Positions 25,366 to 34,853 of a stretch of DNA of 49,571 nt are shown here, piece after piece. How positions within the stretch are numbered: position 1 is the first letter of the stretch; every line of letters begins with the position of its first letter. A program made the translations under genes and the position numbers. The stretch lies in assembly GCA_945893365.1 (NCBI GenBank), contig CAMDED010000044.1:1-49571 (forward strand), read 5' to 3'. The notes under the pieces were generated by a model. That model made no database searches and had not been told where the DNA came from. It saw only the letters and a list, made by a program, of their open reading frames with translations. Source of the stretch: Candidatus Sulfopaludibacter sp. SbA3 (GTDB lineage Bacteria; Acidobacteriota; Terriglobia; Bryobacterales; Bryobacteraceae).

Positions 25366-26862
25366 TTACTTCCCTGCCGGCGGTTTCCGCCCACCGTTCC
25401 AGGTGTCCGGCTTGGGCGTATCCGGCGGCCAGTAACCGCTTGGATCTTCCTTCCACTCCTTGCCGCACAGCCGGGAGATGACCTTCCATTCCGCCGCGCC
25501 CAGGTTCAAATCCGGATGGTAGATGAAGCGTTTGAGCCCGGCCCGCTGCGAGGCCACCAGTAGCCGGTCGAGGTCGTGGGCAGGCATCGGATCGCCGGCG
25601 TGCGGATTGCGTCCCGTCGAAACCCAGGCGATCACCTTGTCCGGATTGCCGGTCGCCTCCAGAGCCCGTTTCGTCTCGCCGAAAACCACCTCGTCGAAAA
25701 ATTCGTCCGGGAACCCGTTCTCCAGATCCGCCAGCTTGCGAACCCCTGGCATTTGCAACCCGAATAGAACTTTCACCACCCCGAAACAATCCTCTTCCGT
25801 TAACGCCGGATTCCACTCGCCAAGCGTCGCCACCCACCGCGCAATCGTGCCGTACATGCCGTCGAAGCCGCGATGCCAATAGTAATGCTTCGGGAAAATG
25901 ATATCGAAAAAGCCGTGCGTCTTCTGATAGTCCTGCGTGGTCAGCACCGAAAAGGCCGCCGACCTCGGAATGGTGCCCAGCTTCGCGCGGCGCGGCAGGC
26001 CGTCCCACTGCTTCCGGATCGCCGCCATGTTGCGCAGCGTGGATTCCTGGCGCATTCGCAGCCAGTAAAGCGCGTCTTCGTTAAGATCGAAAAGCGACAA
26101 TCCGCCGAGCATACCGCCGCTCCGATGGAACCGCACCAGAGATGGAGTGAGCGAGTGGAACCGGGCCTTCAAATGGTTCATGCCGCGCTCCATGCGCGCG
26201 ACGTCGAACCCCAAATGACTGTAGATCGCCCGATGATGATCGCGAATTTCGAAGAGTTCACCTCCATGGTGAAACGCCAGCTCGTAGTGGTGCTCGCCTG
26301 CGCCGTCGATAATAATCCCGCTCGCTTGCGGGAACGCCCGCAACGTATCCTCCGCGCCGGCGGCGAGAGAAATCGCCCCGAATGGGTCCTCCGCGGCGGA
26401 CTTGCGGCGTCCATAGTGGCCGGGGCCGAACAACATGATCTCCCACCCGCGTTTCGCAATATCGTCAAGCAACCCGCGCAGTTGCTTTTCCTTGGCTGCG
26501 TCCAGACGCACATTCTCCGGAGGATCGACCCCGTGCTTGCGGTAAATCGACGCATCGGGAGCGAACGTCTGAATCGTCGCGCCGGCCCGCCGGTAGGTGA
26601 AGTCGAACTTCGGCTCACCGTCCCAGAACCGCAGCGGACCGATGACGATCCCGCGGACACCGCCCTGGTCCCACGCGTCCAGAATTCGGCGGTAATCGGT
26701 CAGCCATTGTTCGAGCGGGAAGATCATGTACATCCACGGCACGAGGCGGCTCGTGGATGGCGGCTGCGCGCGGCCGACGGCTGCTCCAGCCGCCGCGAAC
26801 AGCAGCGTCTTGCCCAGTTGACGCCGGTCGATAAGGGAGCCGGATTGCCGTGAATCGGACAT
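25366..26862 (-). CDS. Tat-exported hydrolase-like protein of unknown family
   Basis: A 498-residue protein whose N-terminus (IDRRQLGKTLLFAAAGAAVG) is a twin-arginine-type signal. The mature part has the rhythm of a TIM barrel with several acidic residues at strand ends (GIIIDGAGEHHYELAFH, FFDIIFPKHYYWHRGFDG, IAWVSTGRNPH) and looks like an uncharacterised glycoside-hydrolase-like family; I recognise no named family. The ATG lies only 3 bases after the stop of the TonB receptor gene, so both are on one transcript. Uptake receptor plus exported hydrolase suggests use of a polymeric substrate, under the control of the divergent GntR regulator. Confidence 0.7.
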   Translation of the reverse strand: MSDSRQSGSLIDRRQLGKTLLFAAAGAAVGRAQPPSTSRLVPWMYMIFPLEQWLTDYRRILDAWDQGGVRGIVIGPLRFWDGEPKFDFTYRRAGATIQTFAPDASIYRKHGVDPPENVRLDAAKEKQLRGLLDDIAKRGWEIMLFGPGHYGRRKSAAEDPFGAISLAAGAEDTLRAFPQASGIIIDGAGEHHYELAFHHGGELFEIRDHHRAIYSHLGFDVARMERGMNHLKARFHSLTPSLVRFHRSGGMLGGLSLFDLNEDALYWLRMRQESTLRNMAAIRKQWDGLPRRAKLGTIPRSAAFSVLTTQDYQKTHGFFDIIFPKHYYWHRGFDGMYGTIARWVATLGEWNPALTEEDCFGVVKVLFGLQMPGVRKLADLENGFPDEFFDEVVFGETKRALEATGNPDKVIAWVSTGRNPHAGDPMPAHDLDRLLVASQRAGLKRFIYHPDLNLGAAEWKVISRLCGKEWKEDPSGYWPPDTPKPDTWNGGRKPPAGK

Positions 26863-26865
26863 AAC

Positions 26866-29800
26866 TCAGAAGCTGAATTTTAACCCGAATTGCATCACGC
26901 GCATCGCCGCACGCAGGGAACGGATTTCTCCCACCCGCGGAGCGTCGGGCGTAATCGAGGCGATCGAGACGAAACCCAAATTGTTCGGCTGGCCGAAATA
27001 GGGCGTATTCAGCGCATTGAAGGTCTCGGCACGGAACTGCACTTTGAAACGCTCCGTCACCGCAAAGTTTTTGAAGAGCGAGAAATCAAGATTCCGCTGG
27101 CCGGGCGAAACCATGATGTTGCGTCCGGAGTTGCCATAGTGGCAGAGATCGGGGCGGCTCGCGATATTGCAGTTCACCCGCTGGAACGCCGTGGGATCGT
27201 ACCAGAGATCGCGCGTGGCGTTATCCCGGCGGCCGTCCTGCAGACGGTCGGGACGGATGGGTGTGCCGTCGCCGCCCGTGTTGAGATCGTTGCCGCCCAC
27301 CGTCGGCGTCCACGGGAAGCCGGTGCGGAAGGACAGAATGCCGTTGGTTTGCCACCCTTTTAGAACCGCGCCCGGAACGCCCTTCAGATTCTTGCCGAAC
27401 GGAATCTCGTAGACAAAATGGATCACCGCATTGTGCGTCAGGTCGAATGCCGTACGCCCGCGCGATCCGGCGCGGCTGTTGTACACCTGCCGCCCGGCGC
27501 CTTCGTTGCCGCCGTCCTCGCCGTCCCCGTTCGCCTTGCTGTACGTATAGGAGATCCCGAAGCTCAGGCCGCGCGTGAAGCGGCGTTCCAACTTGGTCTG
27601 GAGGCCGTGGTAGTGCTGGTTGGAATGAGAATCGAACGCGAAGATCCGCCCCAGCGTCTGGATGCCCTTGGCGGGTTCCGCGGGATCGTAGAATTGCTGA
27701 ATCGGCCGCCGCGATTGAAAGTTGGTATCTCGTGAAGGCAGCGCGCCGTTGAAGTTCTCGTAGGAGTTGGCCGAATGGCTGGTTTTGCTCCCCACGTAGC
27801 CGATCGTAATCGCCATCGCCCCGGGGAGTTCGCGTTGGATATCGAGGCTCCACTGCCAAACGTCCCTCTCCTGGCGATCCGGCTCCAGCCGCCAAACGCT
27901 CACCGGCGGGCTAGCCAAGGTGCCGCTAAATGGATCGTTCAGGGTCAGAATAGGCTGTCCCGCGCGGAAGATCCTGGTGGGCGAGCCGGGCACGGCGTCC
28001 GTGATGGAGTCATATTGTTGGAAACCGGAAAGCGGCGGCATCAGATTCGCCGTGCTGATCTGCACGAAATGCTGCGGGCTGGTGTATTGTCCCGCTCCCG
28101 TGCGGATCACCCATTTGCTTGATGGACGATAGGCAATCCCCAGACGCGGCTGCCAGAAGGGCGCCACTTGCTTCCAGAATTTTTCCTTCGCTTCCGCTTG
28201 TTCCACCGCCGGAAAGAGCGTCGGGATCTGCGTCCCGGAAGGCGTTGTGTAGGGCCGCTCCAGGCTCACGGTACGCACGTGGCCCAAGAGATCGTAGGGG
28301 TTCCCCATATAGTCGAAGCGCAGTCCCGCGGTGACGGTGAGATTGCTCCTCACCCTCCATTCGTCGGTCACGTAGGCCCCAACGCGGCGCGAGCGCATAT
28401 TGACCGACGGATATCCCTCGGCAGTCTGGGCGCGATTGGGAAACCCAAGCAGCAGCGAAGCGAAATCCAGCCCGCTCTCGTTCGGAGAGAAGCTCAGCGC
28501 TCCTCGCGTCAAATTCGCGGCGCGGCGGTTCATTGCCGCATGGACGATCATCACGCCCGTCTTCAACGAGTGCTTCCCGCGAACCACCGAGAGATTGTCG
28601 GCAAACTGGTAGCTGTAGGTGTCGTCGGTGCGCCCGTTAAGATCCCCGATGGTGAATCCGATTCCGGGAATCCCCGTCTCGGCCGCCGTAAACTTCCGGT
28701 TGCCGTCACCGGCTACCCGGAATTGGCCGATACCGAGCGAATCGACGTCAAAGGTGGAATTGGAACGCGGGTTGATGTAGTTGTCCCCCCAATTGTTGAT
28801 GCCGAACCGGAGCTCATGAAGAATGTTCGCGCTGAACGTGTGGATCCATTGCGTGGCCACGTTATAGGCGTCGGAAATTCGATCTTCGGGGAAATTCGGG
28901 TTGATCTGGTTCGCTTTCCAATTGGATTTATCGAGGGCGAAGCGTCCGAAGACTTTGTCTTTGCTCGAGAAGTTGTGATCCAGGCGGCCGAAGTACTGCC
29001 GCGCGCCGATGATGCTGGGTACGGCCCTGCTCGCCGTGAAGTCCAGAGGATCGAGCTGCTGAAAGTCGGGTAGCGGAAGAAACTTGCCGATGACGTTCTG
29101 CGCCCCCGGATGCAGACGGTTCGAAGGGATGATGTTGTTGCTGAACGGCGTTCCCGTCAGAGGGTCGTAGATCACGATCGGCGCGCGAACCGGCCTTCCG
29201 GTCGCCGGATTCAGCGGCGGATTGAGAAGCAGCGAAAAATCGCCTTTCCGGAAATCCTGATTGGGCCACCACGCCGTGATCACGCTCTCCTGCGTCTGGC
29301 GGCGCTCTTCATAATTAAACGACCAGAACGTCTTATTCCTGATTAGAGGTCCGCTGATGAAACCGCCGAATTGATTCCGGCGGAGATGATCTTTCTTCAA
29401 ACGCCCGGCGCTCGCCGGCCGCTGGAAATTCAAAAAATAGGTTTCCGCGTCGAACATGTCGTTGCGGAGGAATTCCCAGGCCGTTCCGTGCAGCGCGTTC
29501 GTGCCGGTCTTGAGGGAGACTTCTACCCGCGCGCCCGAGCTCTGTCCGAACTCAGCCGAGTACGATCCGGTCTGGACCTTGAACTCTTCCACGGCATCGA
29601 TCGATGGCGTAAAACTGGAGATATTGTAGAGCGGCGCGATCGATTCCACGCCATCGAGAGTGATGCTCTGATGCACTTCCCGCTGGCCGTTGGCGATGAC
29701 CGACATGCCGCCGCCCGGAATCGGAAACCCGCCCTGTCCGTCGGCTCCGCCGCTGCGGCTTCCATATTGCACTCCGGGGATCATGGCCGCCAGATGGATT

Positions 29801-30267
29801 AAATTACGGCCGTTCAACGGAAGATCGGCGATGCGCTTATTTTCAATCACCTGACCGACTGTGGAGTTCTCGGTTTCAAGGACCGCGACGGACGCAACCA
29901 CCTCCACGGTTTCCGTCACATTGCCGACCGCAAGAGCAAAATCGACACGCGCTTTCTGCTGCGTTTCAACCCGCAATTCGGTGACGGTTTGCGAGCGGAA
30001 GCCGGTCTTCTCGGCGTGAACGGTGTATTGGCCGATCTCAATCAGCGGAAAGGCGTACTCGCCGTTCTGGTCCGTCGTCTTGGTAATGCGCAGTCCGGTG
30101 GCCACGCGGGTGATCGTGATTTGTGCGCCGGCGATGACGGCGCCCGAGGCGTCTTTCACCAATCCCAGGATTTCGGTTGCCGTCGTCTGGGCATAGACGG
30201 CGGGGGCGCAAAAACTTGCGAGGAGAAGAAGAACGGCAGCGGTTCTTCGCGGCAGAAAACGTGACAT
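26866..30267 (-). CDS. TonB-dependent receptor, Oar-like
   Basis: Outer-membrane receptor of 1133 residues. The ATG at 30267 has GGAGG eight bases upstream and gives a signal peptide (LPRRTAAVLLLLASFCAPAVYA). It has the same order of domains as the receptor at 22140: a carboxypeptidase-regulatory-like domain (TEILGLVKDASGAVIAGAQI), a plug with LPLNGRNLIHLAAMIPGV, a barrel, and a terminal aromatic FGLKFSF. The two receptors are clear paralogues but far from identical. It is the first gene of a two-gene operon with the Tat-exported protein and diverges from a GntR/FCD regulator. Confidence 0.92.
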   Translation of the reverse strand: MSRFLPRRTAAVLLLLASFCAPAVYAQTTATEILGLVKDASGAVIAGAQITITRVATGLRITKTTDQNGEYAFPLIEIGQYTVHAEKTGFRSQTVTELRVETQQKARVDFALAVGNVTETVEVVASVAVLETENSTVGQVIENKRIADLPLNGRNLIHLAAMIPGVQYGSRSGGADGQGGFPIPGGGMSVIANGQREVHQSITLDGVESIAPLYNISSFTPSIDAVEEFKVQTGSYSAEFGQSSGARVEVSLKTGTNALHGTAWEFLRNDMFDAETYFLNFQRPASAGRLKKDHLRRNQFGGFISGPLIRNKTFWSFNYEERRQTQESVITAWWPNQDFRKGDFSLLLNPPLNPATGRPVRAPIVIYDPLTGTPFSNNIIPSNRLHPGAQNVIGKFLPLPDFQQLDPLDFTASRAVPSIIGARQYFGRLDHNFSSKDKVFGRFALDKSNWKANQINPNFPEDRISDAYNVATQWIHTFSANILHELRFGINNWGDNYINPRSNSTFDVDSLGIGQFRVAGDGNRKFTAAETGIPGIGFTIGDLNGRTDDTYSYQFADNLSVVRGKHSLKTGVMIVHAAMNRRAANLTRGALSFSPNESGLDFASLLLGFPNRAQTAEGYPSVNMRSRRVGAYVTDEWRVRSNLTVTAGLRFDYMGNPYDLLGHVRTVSLERPYTTPSGTQIPTLFPAVEQAEAKEKFWKQVAPFWQPRLGIAYRPSSKWVIRTGAGQYTSPQHFVQISTANLMPPLSGFQQYDSITDAVPGSPTRIFRAGQPILTLNDPFSGTLASPPVSVWRLEPDRQERDVWQWSLDIQRELPGAMAITIGYVGSKTSHSANSYENFNGALPSRDTNFQSRRPIQQFYDPAEPAKGIQTLGRIFAFDSHSNQHYHGLQTKLERRFTRGLSFGISYTYSKANGDGEDGGNEGAGRQVYNSRAGSRGRTAFDLTHNAVIHFVYEIPFGKNLKGVPGAVLKGWQTNGILSFRTGFPWTPTVGGNDLNTGGDGTPIRPDRLQDGRRDNATRDLWYDPTAFQRVNCNIASRPDLCHYGNSGRNIMVSPGQRNLDFSLFKNFAVTERFKVQFRAETFNALNTPYFGQPNNLGFVSIASITPDAPRVGEIRSLRAAMRVMQFGLKFSF

Positions 30268-30424
30268 CAGGGAACCTCCAATTTGCTCCATGGTATGCCA
30301 GGTGAATACAATAGTCAAGGCTTTTGGCCGAAATGGTATACTGCGCGTATGCATTCGGCCTCGTGGCTGCCGATTCCTTCCCTACGCGTGTACACGGAAT
30401 GCTTCTTCGGAAGGGTGGAAGCTA
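30268..30424. promoter_or_regulatory. divergent promoter region with candidate GntR operators
   Basis: Two direct copies of ATGGTAT(G/A)C start at 30290 and 30333, 43 bases apart (about four helical turns). The second lies within a dyad whose arms GGCCGAA (30326-30332) and TTCGGCC (30354-30360) are perfect complements. GntR/FCD proteins usually bind short palindromes near their own start, so these are the best operator candidates; no experiment supports this. Confidence 0.45.
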
Positions 30425-31069
30425 ATGCGTTCGCTTAAAGCCCTTCCTGAGCAGGAAGGCGAAGTCGAGCGAGTCTACCGTATTCTGAAGGCGTGGATTC
30501 TCGACGGCCGCATGCGTCCAGGCGATTTCCTCTCCGAGGTGGAACTGGCCCGCCAGTGCGAGACGTCGCGAACGCCCGTGCGCGAAGCGTGCAATCTCCT
30601 GTCTCAGGAAAAGTGGATTCAGCGCATCCGGCACAAGGGCTACGTCCTCCCGCCGATTTCCATTCGCGACATCATGGAAGTTTACGAGTATCGCAGGATT
30701 CTCGAATGCTTCAATGCCGAGAGAACGGCCGCCTGCGCCACGCCCGAAGAGGTGAAGGCTCTGCGGGATATCGTATCCGTCGAAGATCGTCCGGACCTCG
30801 ACATGGCCGAATTTCTGAGGAACAATCAGGTGTTCCATCTCCGGCTCGGGGAAATCGCGCGCAACCAGAGGGCGCTCGACCAACTCCGTCTCACATTACA
30901 ATATGTGCACCGTTTGGATGTCCTCTCCACCCAACGCGATACCCGCCCGATACCGCACCGCGAGATCATGCGCGCCATCGAAGCCGGGAACGTCCAGGAG
31001 GCGGGACGAGCGGCGGCGGAGCACATCAACGTGTCGCGCGACCGGATGTTACGGCTTTTCAGTACATAA
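30425..31069 (+). CDS. GntR family transcriptional regulator, FCD (FadR) subfamily
   Basis: A 214-residue regulator. The N-terminal winged helix shows the GntR pattern: LKAWILDGRMRPGDFLSEVE, then TSRTPVREACNLL and IRHKGYVLPPIS. The C-terminal FCD helical domain has the expected metal-site histidines in FHLRLGEIARN, IPHREIMRAIEAG and AAEHI. I take the ATG at 30425, which follows AAGGGTGGAAG, instead of upstream in-frame codons that would add a non-conserved tail. FCD regulators respond to organic acids or sugar-derived acids. Position suggests control of the divergent receptor/hydrolase operon and perhaps the next gene, 9 bases downstream. Confidence 0.9.
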   Translation: MRSLKALPEQEGEVERVYRILKAWILDGRMRPGDFLSEVELARQCETSRTPVREACNLLSQEKWIQRIRHKGYVLPPISIRDIMEVYEYRRILECFNAERTAACATPEEVKALRDIVSVEDRPDLDMAEFLRNNQVFHLRLGEIARNQRALDQLRLTLQYVHRLDVLSTQRDTRPIPHREIMRAIEAGNVQEAGRAAAEHINVSRDRMLRLFST

Positions 31070-31078
31070 CGGCACACC

Positions 31079-32857
31079 ATGAGCGAAACAAAATACTGGG
31101 ATCGAACCGACAGTTTCGAAGAAAAGATGAGGATGCTCGACGCCGCCTGGAAGCGCAAGGACTTTCGTCTGGCGCGCGCGCTCGCGCATTCACTGCGCAA
31201 CACAGTGTCGCAGGCGCAATCGGAAGAGGAGAACCCTGGCGCGCCCGGACCGTCGTCCGGCGAGGAAGCGGTCGGTTCGCTCCCGGCTTCATGGCGCGAC
31301 TGGGCGCGGGGTTGGCAGCGCTTCCAGGCGATCGCTCTCGATGAAACCGTGGGAGTGGGAAGACCTCCCGAGCCCGTGGATCTGACGTTGCGGGTTCCCG
31401 CCGCTCACGCCGCGTCCCTTGGCCGCGAAGTCCGTGTCGCACGCATTACCGCCGGCGGGCAATTGCGTGAAGTTCCGTGCCAGGTCTACCACGAGGTTCG
31501 CCGCGATCGGGAGAGACTGTGCCAGGTGCTCTTCATGGCGGGCGGCGGACCGCATCAGCGGCAGACTTATCTTATTCTCTACGGCAATCCGGACGCGGAG
31601 CTGCCCCAGTATCCGACCGACCTCGAGACGCGCGGCGAAGGCTTCGCGCTCGACATAGAGAACGACTTCTTCCGCGCCTCGCTATCGCGTCAGATGGGCC
31701 AACTGGAGCGGCTGACCATCAAGCGCGAGCATGGACTGGAACTGTTCGCCGGGGGCGAAGGCCACGGCGAGCCCCCTGGAATCGACTGGGCGCACGATTA
31801 CGTCACGTCCGGCAGAATCCAGAAGCTGCGTATTACCTTGTGGGAATCGTGCCCGGACTATGAAGTGGTGCGCGGTCCGCTTTGCACGATCATTCGCCGT
31901 TGGGGTTTCCCTTATTCCCCCATCCATCCGGTATTCTCGCCCGCGCGCATCAACATGGATGTCGAATACCGCTTTTATTCCGGATTGCCATGGTTTCACA
32001 AGACCGGCAAAATGACCTGCATAAAGGATGTAGAGGTCGACGCTCTGCGTGACGACGAATGGGTGTTCTCCGGCCAGTCTTTCACGGATTTCCTGTGGAT
32101 GGGTCCGGATGGCAAGATGCACACCGGGCCTGTCGATCCGAAGTTCAACGACGATCTATGGGCCATCGGATTCTGCAATCCGGGCAGCAGGGATTCCTTC
32201 GCCGCCTTGTTCCTCGATCACCACGCCGATGGATTGCCCGCGTTGAAGCACTCTGCCAATCCGCTCATGTTCTATCGCTGGCACGGGCATGTCTGGAGCC
32301 GGTATCCACTGCCGGGGAAGAACGTTCCGGCGGGAGCGGTGCTTCATCAGAAAAACGCGTATGCTGCGATTGCGTTCGATGCCGCGGAGGGTCCGAAGCG
32401 GCTGGAAGAGCTGAGACACCGGCTGATGAACCCGTATGCGATTTCGGCCGGGAACCTGAACCGCGCCGGCGCCGCGAGCGAGCAATCCGGACGTCTTGCG
32501 AGGCCCGGCGAGGCGGGTGACAGCCCGATTCCCAAGAAAGCGCTCTGGGACGCGCTGCTCCGATGCAAAGACGAGCAGCTATACGTCACCGACACCAATG
32601 TGGTCGACCTCGGCCTGATCTACGACATCCGCGTCCGCGGGGACGTGGTGCATGTCCTGATGGCGATGCCGCACCGCGGACGTCCGCGCCTTGGCTTCTT
32701 CACGTACGGCTCAGGCGGCAATTCGACGCCCGTGCGCCAGGAGTTGTTGAAGGTGCCGGGAGTGAGCAAAGTCGTCGTCGAGCAAACCTGGGAGCCCGGA
32801 TGGAATTCAAATCGCATTACCGCGGACGGCCGCAAGAAGCTCGGGCTCGACAGTTGA
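31079..32857 (+). CDS. unknown beta-rich protein fused to a MIP18/DUF59 domain
   Basis: A 592-residue soluble protein. Residues 1-480 are a beta-rich region of unknown family; pieces such as FALDIENDFFRASLSRQMGQ and MDVEYRFYSGLPWFHKTGKM recall galactose-mutarotase-like or lyase-associated sandwiches. Residues about 483-592 match the MIP18/DUF59 (SufT/PaaD-like) fold: VVDLGLIYDIRV, then VRQELLKVPGVSKVVVEQTW and the RKKLGL ending. The usual Cys after the third strand (T-x-x-GCP) is replaced by MPHRGRP, so classical Fe-S assembly chemistry is doubtful. It follows the GntR regulator by 9 bases. The fusion and the missing Cys make it unusual. Confidence 0.75.
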   Translation: MSETKYWDRTDSFEEKMRMLDAAWKRKDFRLARALAHSLRNTVSQAQSEEENPGAPGPSSGEEAVGSLPASWRDWARGWQRFQAIALDETVGVGRPPEPVDLTLRVPAAHAASLGREVRVARITAGGQLREVPCQVYHEVRRDRERLCQVLFMAGGGPHQRQTYLILYGNPDAELPQYPTDLETRGEGFALDIENDFFRASLSRQMGQLERLTIKREHGLELFAGGEGHGEPPGIDWAHDYVTSGRIQKLRITLWESCPDYEVVRGPLCTIIRRWGFPYSPIHPVFSPARINMDVEYRFYSGLPWFHKTGKMTCIKDVEVDALRDDEWVFSGQSFTDFLWMGPDGKMHTGPVDPKFNDDLWAIGFCNPGSRDSFAALFLDHHADGLPALKHSANPLMFYRWHGHVWSRYPLPGKNVPAGAVLHQKNAYAAIAFDAAEGPKRLEELRHRLMNPYAISAGNLNRAGAASEQSGRLARPGEAGDSPIPKKALWDALLRCKDEQLYVTDTNVVDLGLIYDIRVRGDVVHVLMAMPHRGRPRLGFFTYGSGGNSTPVRQELLKVPGVSKVVVEQTWEPGWNSNRITADGRKKLGLDS

Positions 32858-33197
32858 GCACGGTAGACTGCGTTCATGGGCCGATGTGGACTCGACGAAT
32901 CCCGGACGGCCGCCGAGCAAGCTTCGGTTACGACGCTCGCCAAAGAACGCTGAAGTCGAGTTTCAATGGGCATGACAAATATTTCTAAGAACTCGCGTCG
33001 AGTTACTGCGGTAGTATCCGACGAACTAGCTTCGTGTAGGGCTTCACGCCGGTTCCGGTCGCTGGCTAGCCCGGCTCAACGCGCCCAAACCAAGCTTGAC
33101 TCATCAGATGGAAGAACGTACGATGAGTACACGTGGAAAGGCCGTGGGTCTCGGGGTATCCAATGCCCTATTCTTGATTCCGGGTCGGAGTGTATAT
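32858..33197. other. intergenic junction at the edge of a lower-GC segment
   Basis: About 340 bases with no gene I can support. Base composition falls from the high-GC surroundings to a visibly AT-richer sequence from about 33,100 on. An open frame reaches back from the DUF262 gene to 33096, but the codons before 33198 lack any conserved character. No terminal repeats marking an insertion are visible. Confidence 0.4.
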
Positions 33198-34340
33198 ATG
33201 CGGAAGCCTCACGGCAACCTCGATTTATTTGATGACAGGCTCCTTGAAAAGATACCAAGCGAGGAGCGAGACAGTGAAGTGGCACTTCAAGGGTACGAGA
33301 TTCTCAGCTACCCGGCGGACTTCACGCTTGAAGTTTTGGTGGGCAAGTGGACAAAGCAAGAAATTAACATTCCGCCACTTCAGCGCCGGTTTATATGGAG
33401 TCAGGCCAGAGCCAGTAAATTAATCGAGTCGTTCCTCATGGGCCTACCAGTTCCCCCTGTCTTTTTTTACCAAGAGCGCGGCACGAATAAGCTTCTGGTC
33501 GTTGACGGCCAGCAGCGTTTGCGGTCCATTGCATATTTTTTTTCAGGCAAGTTCGGAGAACCGAGCGACAATGCAGAGGGCGTTCCGGTCTTCGGCTTGA
33601 TAGGGCTGGACGAAAAGAGTCCGTATCTAAATGCTACGTTCAAGGGACCGAAGGGTCTTAAGGAAGAAGCTTTTAATAAGTTGAATAACTCCGTACTCCG
33701 TTCGTTTGTAGTGAAGCAACTGGACCCACAAGACGATACGAGCATTTTCCAAATTTTTGAAAGGTTAAATACTGGAGGGGTCATCCTCCAAGGCCAGGAG
33801 ATAAGAAACTGCATCTATGATGGCCCGTTCAATAACTCTCTGAACAAACTAAATAAATATGGCCCGTGGAGAAAAATATTTGGCTCTATAGCAGAGGATA
33901 AGAGAAAGCGAGACGTGGAACTGATATTAAGATTTCTGGCACTCTTCCATATGCTTCACACTTACAAGAAGCCAATGAAACAGTTCCTTAATACGTTTAT
34001 GAAGGTCAACAGGCGGGCTCCCCCTGAGACGGTTTCCGCATATGAGGACCTGTTTAAAAGAACTGTCGATACCGTCATGGGCACTATTGGGGAAAAGCCG
34101 TTTCACATTCATACGGGGCTTAACGCTGCGGTTTATGACTCGACGTTTACTGTGTTTGCTAGACACCTTGGTGCGTTAGAAGGCAAATTTGCAACGGCGA
34201 AGACTCGCAGCGAGTTGAAAGAGAGATTCTCGCAGCTAACAAAAACTCCTGCTTATCTGGATCTGGTCAGCACGGGTACTACTGACGAAGACATCATCCC
34301 CAAGCGGATCAAAAAGGCGGACCAAGTACTATTTGGATGA
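33198..34340 (+). CDS. DUF262 family protein
   Basis: A 380-residue protein from the ATG at 33198 (GGAG seven bases upstream); earlier in-frame starts add an unconserved stretch. The DUF262/ParB-like signature is clear: INIPPLQRRFIWSQARASKL, then SFLMGLPVPPVFFY and LLVVDGQQRLRSI, followed by IFERLNTGGVILQGQEIRNC. DUF262 is the N-terminal nucleotide/nuclease domain of GmrSD-type type IV restriction enzymes and related conflict proteins; this one lacks the C-terminal DUF1524 HNH domain. It forms a two-gene unit with the HEPN gene 21 bases downstream. The low GC and atypical codon use suggest horizontal acquisition. Confidence 0.88.
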   Translation: MRKPHGNLDLFDDRLLEKIPSEERDSEVALQGYEILSYPADFTLEVLVGKWTKQEINIPPLQRRFIWSQARASKLIESFLMGLPVPPVFFYQERGTNKLLVVDGQQRLRSIAYFFSGKFGEPSDNAEGVPVFGLIGLDEKSPYLNATFKGPKGLKEEAFNKLNNSVLRSFVVKQLDPQDDTSIFQIFERLNTGGVILQGQEIRNCIYDGPFNNSLNKLNKYGPWRKIFGSIAEDKRKRDVELILRFLALFHMLHTYKKPMKQFLNTFMKVNRRAPPETVSAYEDLFKRTVDTVMGTIGEKPFHIHTGLNAAVYDSTFTVFARHLGALEGKFATAKTRSELKERFSQLTKTPAYLDLVSTGTTDEDIIPKRIKKADQVLFG

Positions 34341-34361
34341 GGCGGTTCGCCATAGTTTGCC

Positions 34362-34853
34362 ATGACATTCTCAAGTCTTGAATTTGCCATCCTACGGTGT
34401 GAGCAGCATTTGGATGCTACGAACATGAGAAGTACTGAAATCGAGAGTTACTTCGTTCAGTATTTTTTGATACGCATTTGCGCTGAATTCGAGACGCGGA
34501 TCACTACGTTGGTGCATCGGCGCTGTTCGCGAACACGGGACCTCCACTTGAAGTCATTTGCTCAGCAAACAGCCGAGTACGTCTGCAAACACTTCTCAAT
34601 AAGGGATATCGGAAAAATTCTGGCACGATTCGGTGCTGATTACAAACAAGAGTTCCACAAGCGTGTCATGAGCGGATTGGCTCATGTCGCTTGGGACAAT
34701 ATCTATACCAACAGACAGGCTGTAGCACACAAAGCGGGCGCGCAAATGAGCTTCGGAGATATGAAGCAAAACTACAAAGAGAGTCTTGCGGTGCTCGACG
34801 CTCTCGTGTCCACCTTGACCCTTAGGCCGCGAGAAATAAGGGACCTTAAATGA
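34362..34853 (+). CDS. HEPN domain protein (MAE_28990-like)
   Basis: A 163-residue helical protein. The HEPN ribonuclease motif R-x4-6-H is present as RQAVAHK in the second half (NRQAVAHKAG), inside the helical setting expected for this family, and the first part (EIESYFVQYFLIRICAEFE) fits the HEPN helix bundle. HEPN proteins next to DUF262 proteins (MAE_28990/MAE_18760 type) recur in defence islands, and I infer a role as RNA-cleaving effector with DUF262 as partner or sensor. No good ribosome-binding site is seen; it may depend on coupling to the gene before it. Confidence 0.75.
   Translation: MTFSSLEFAILRCEQHLDATNMRSTEIESYFVQYFLIRICAEFETRITTLVHRRCSRTRDLHLKSFAQQTAEYVCKHFSIRDIGKILARFGADYKQEFHKRVMSGLAHVAWDNIYTNRQAVAHKAGAQMSFGDMKQNYKESLAVLDALVSTLTLRPREIRDLK

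Noticed and set aside
28168-29073. 301-codon open frame on the plus strand opposite the second TonB receptor
   Set aside because: Antisense shadow with composition bias only.
33096-33197. Earlier starts for the DUF262 gene
   Set aside because: The residues before 33198 look unconserved, and the ATG at 33198 has a suitable GGAG; the alternative remains possible.
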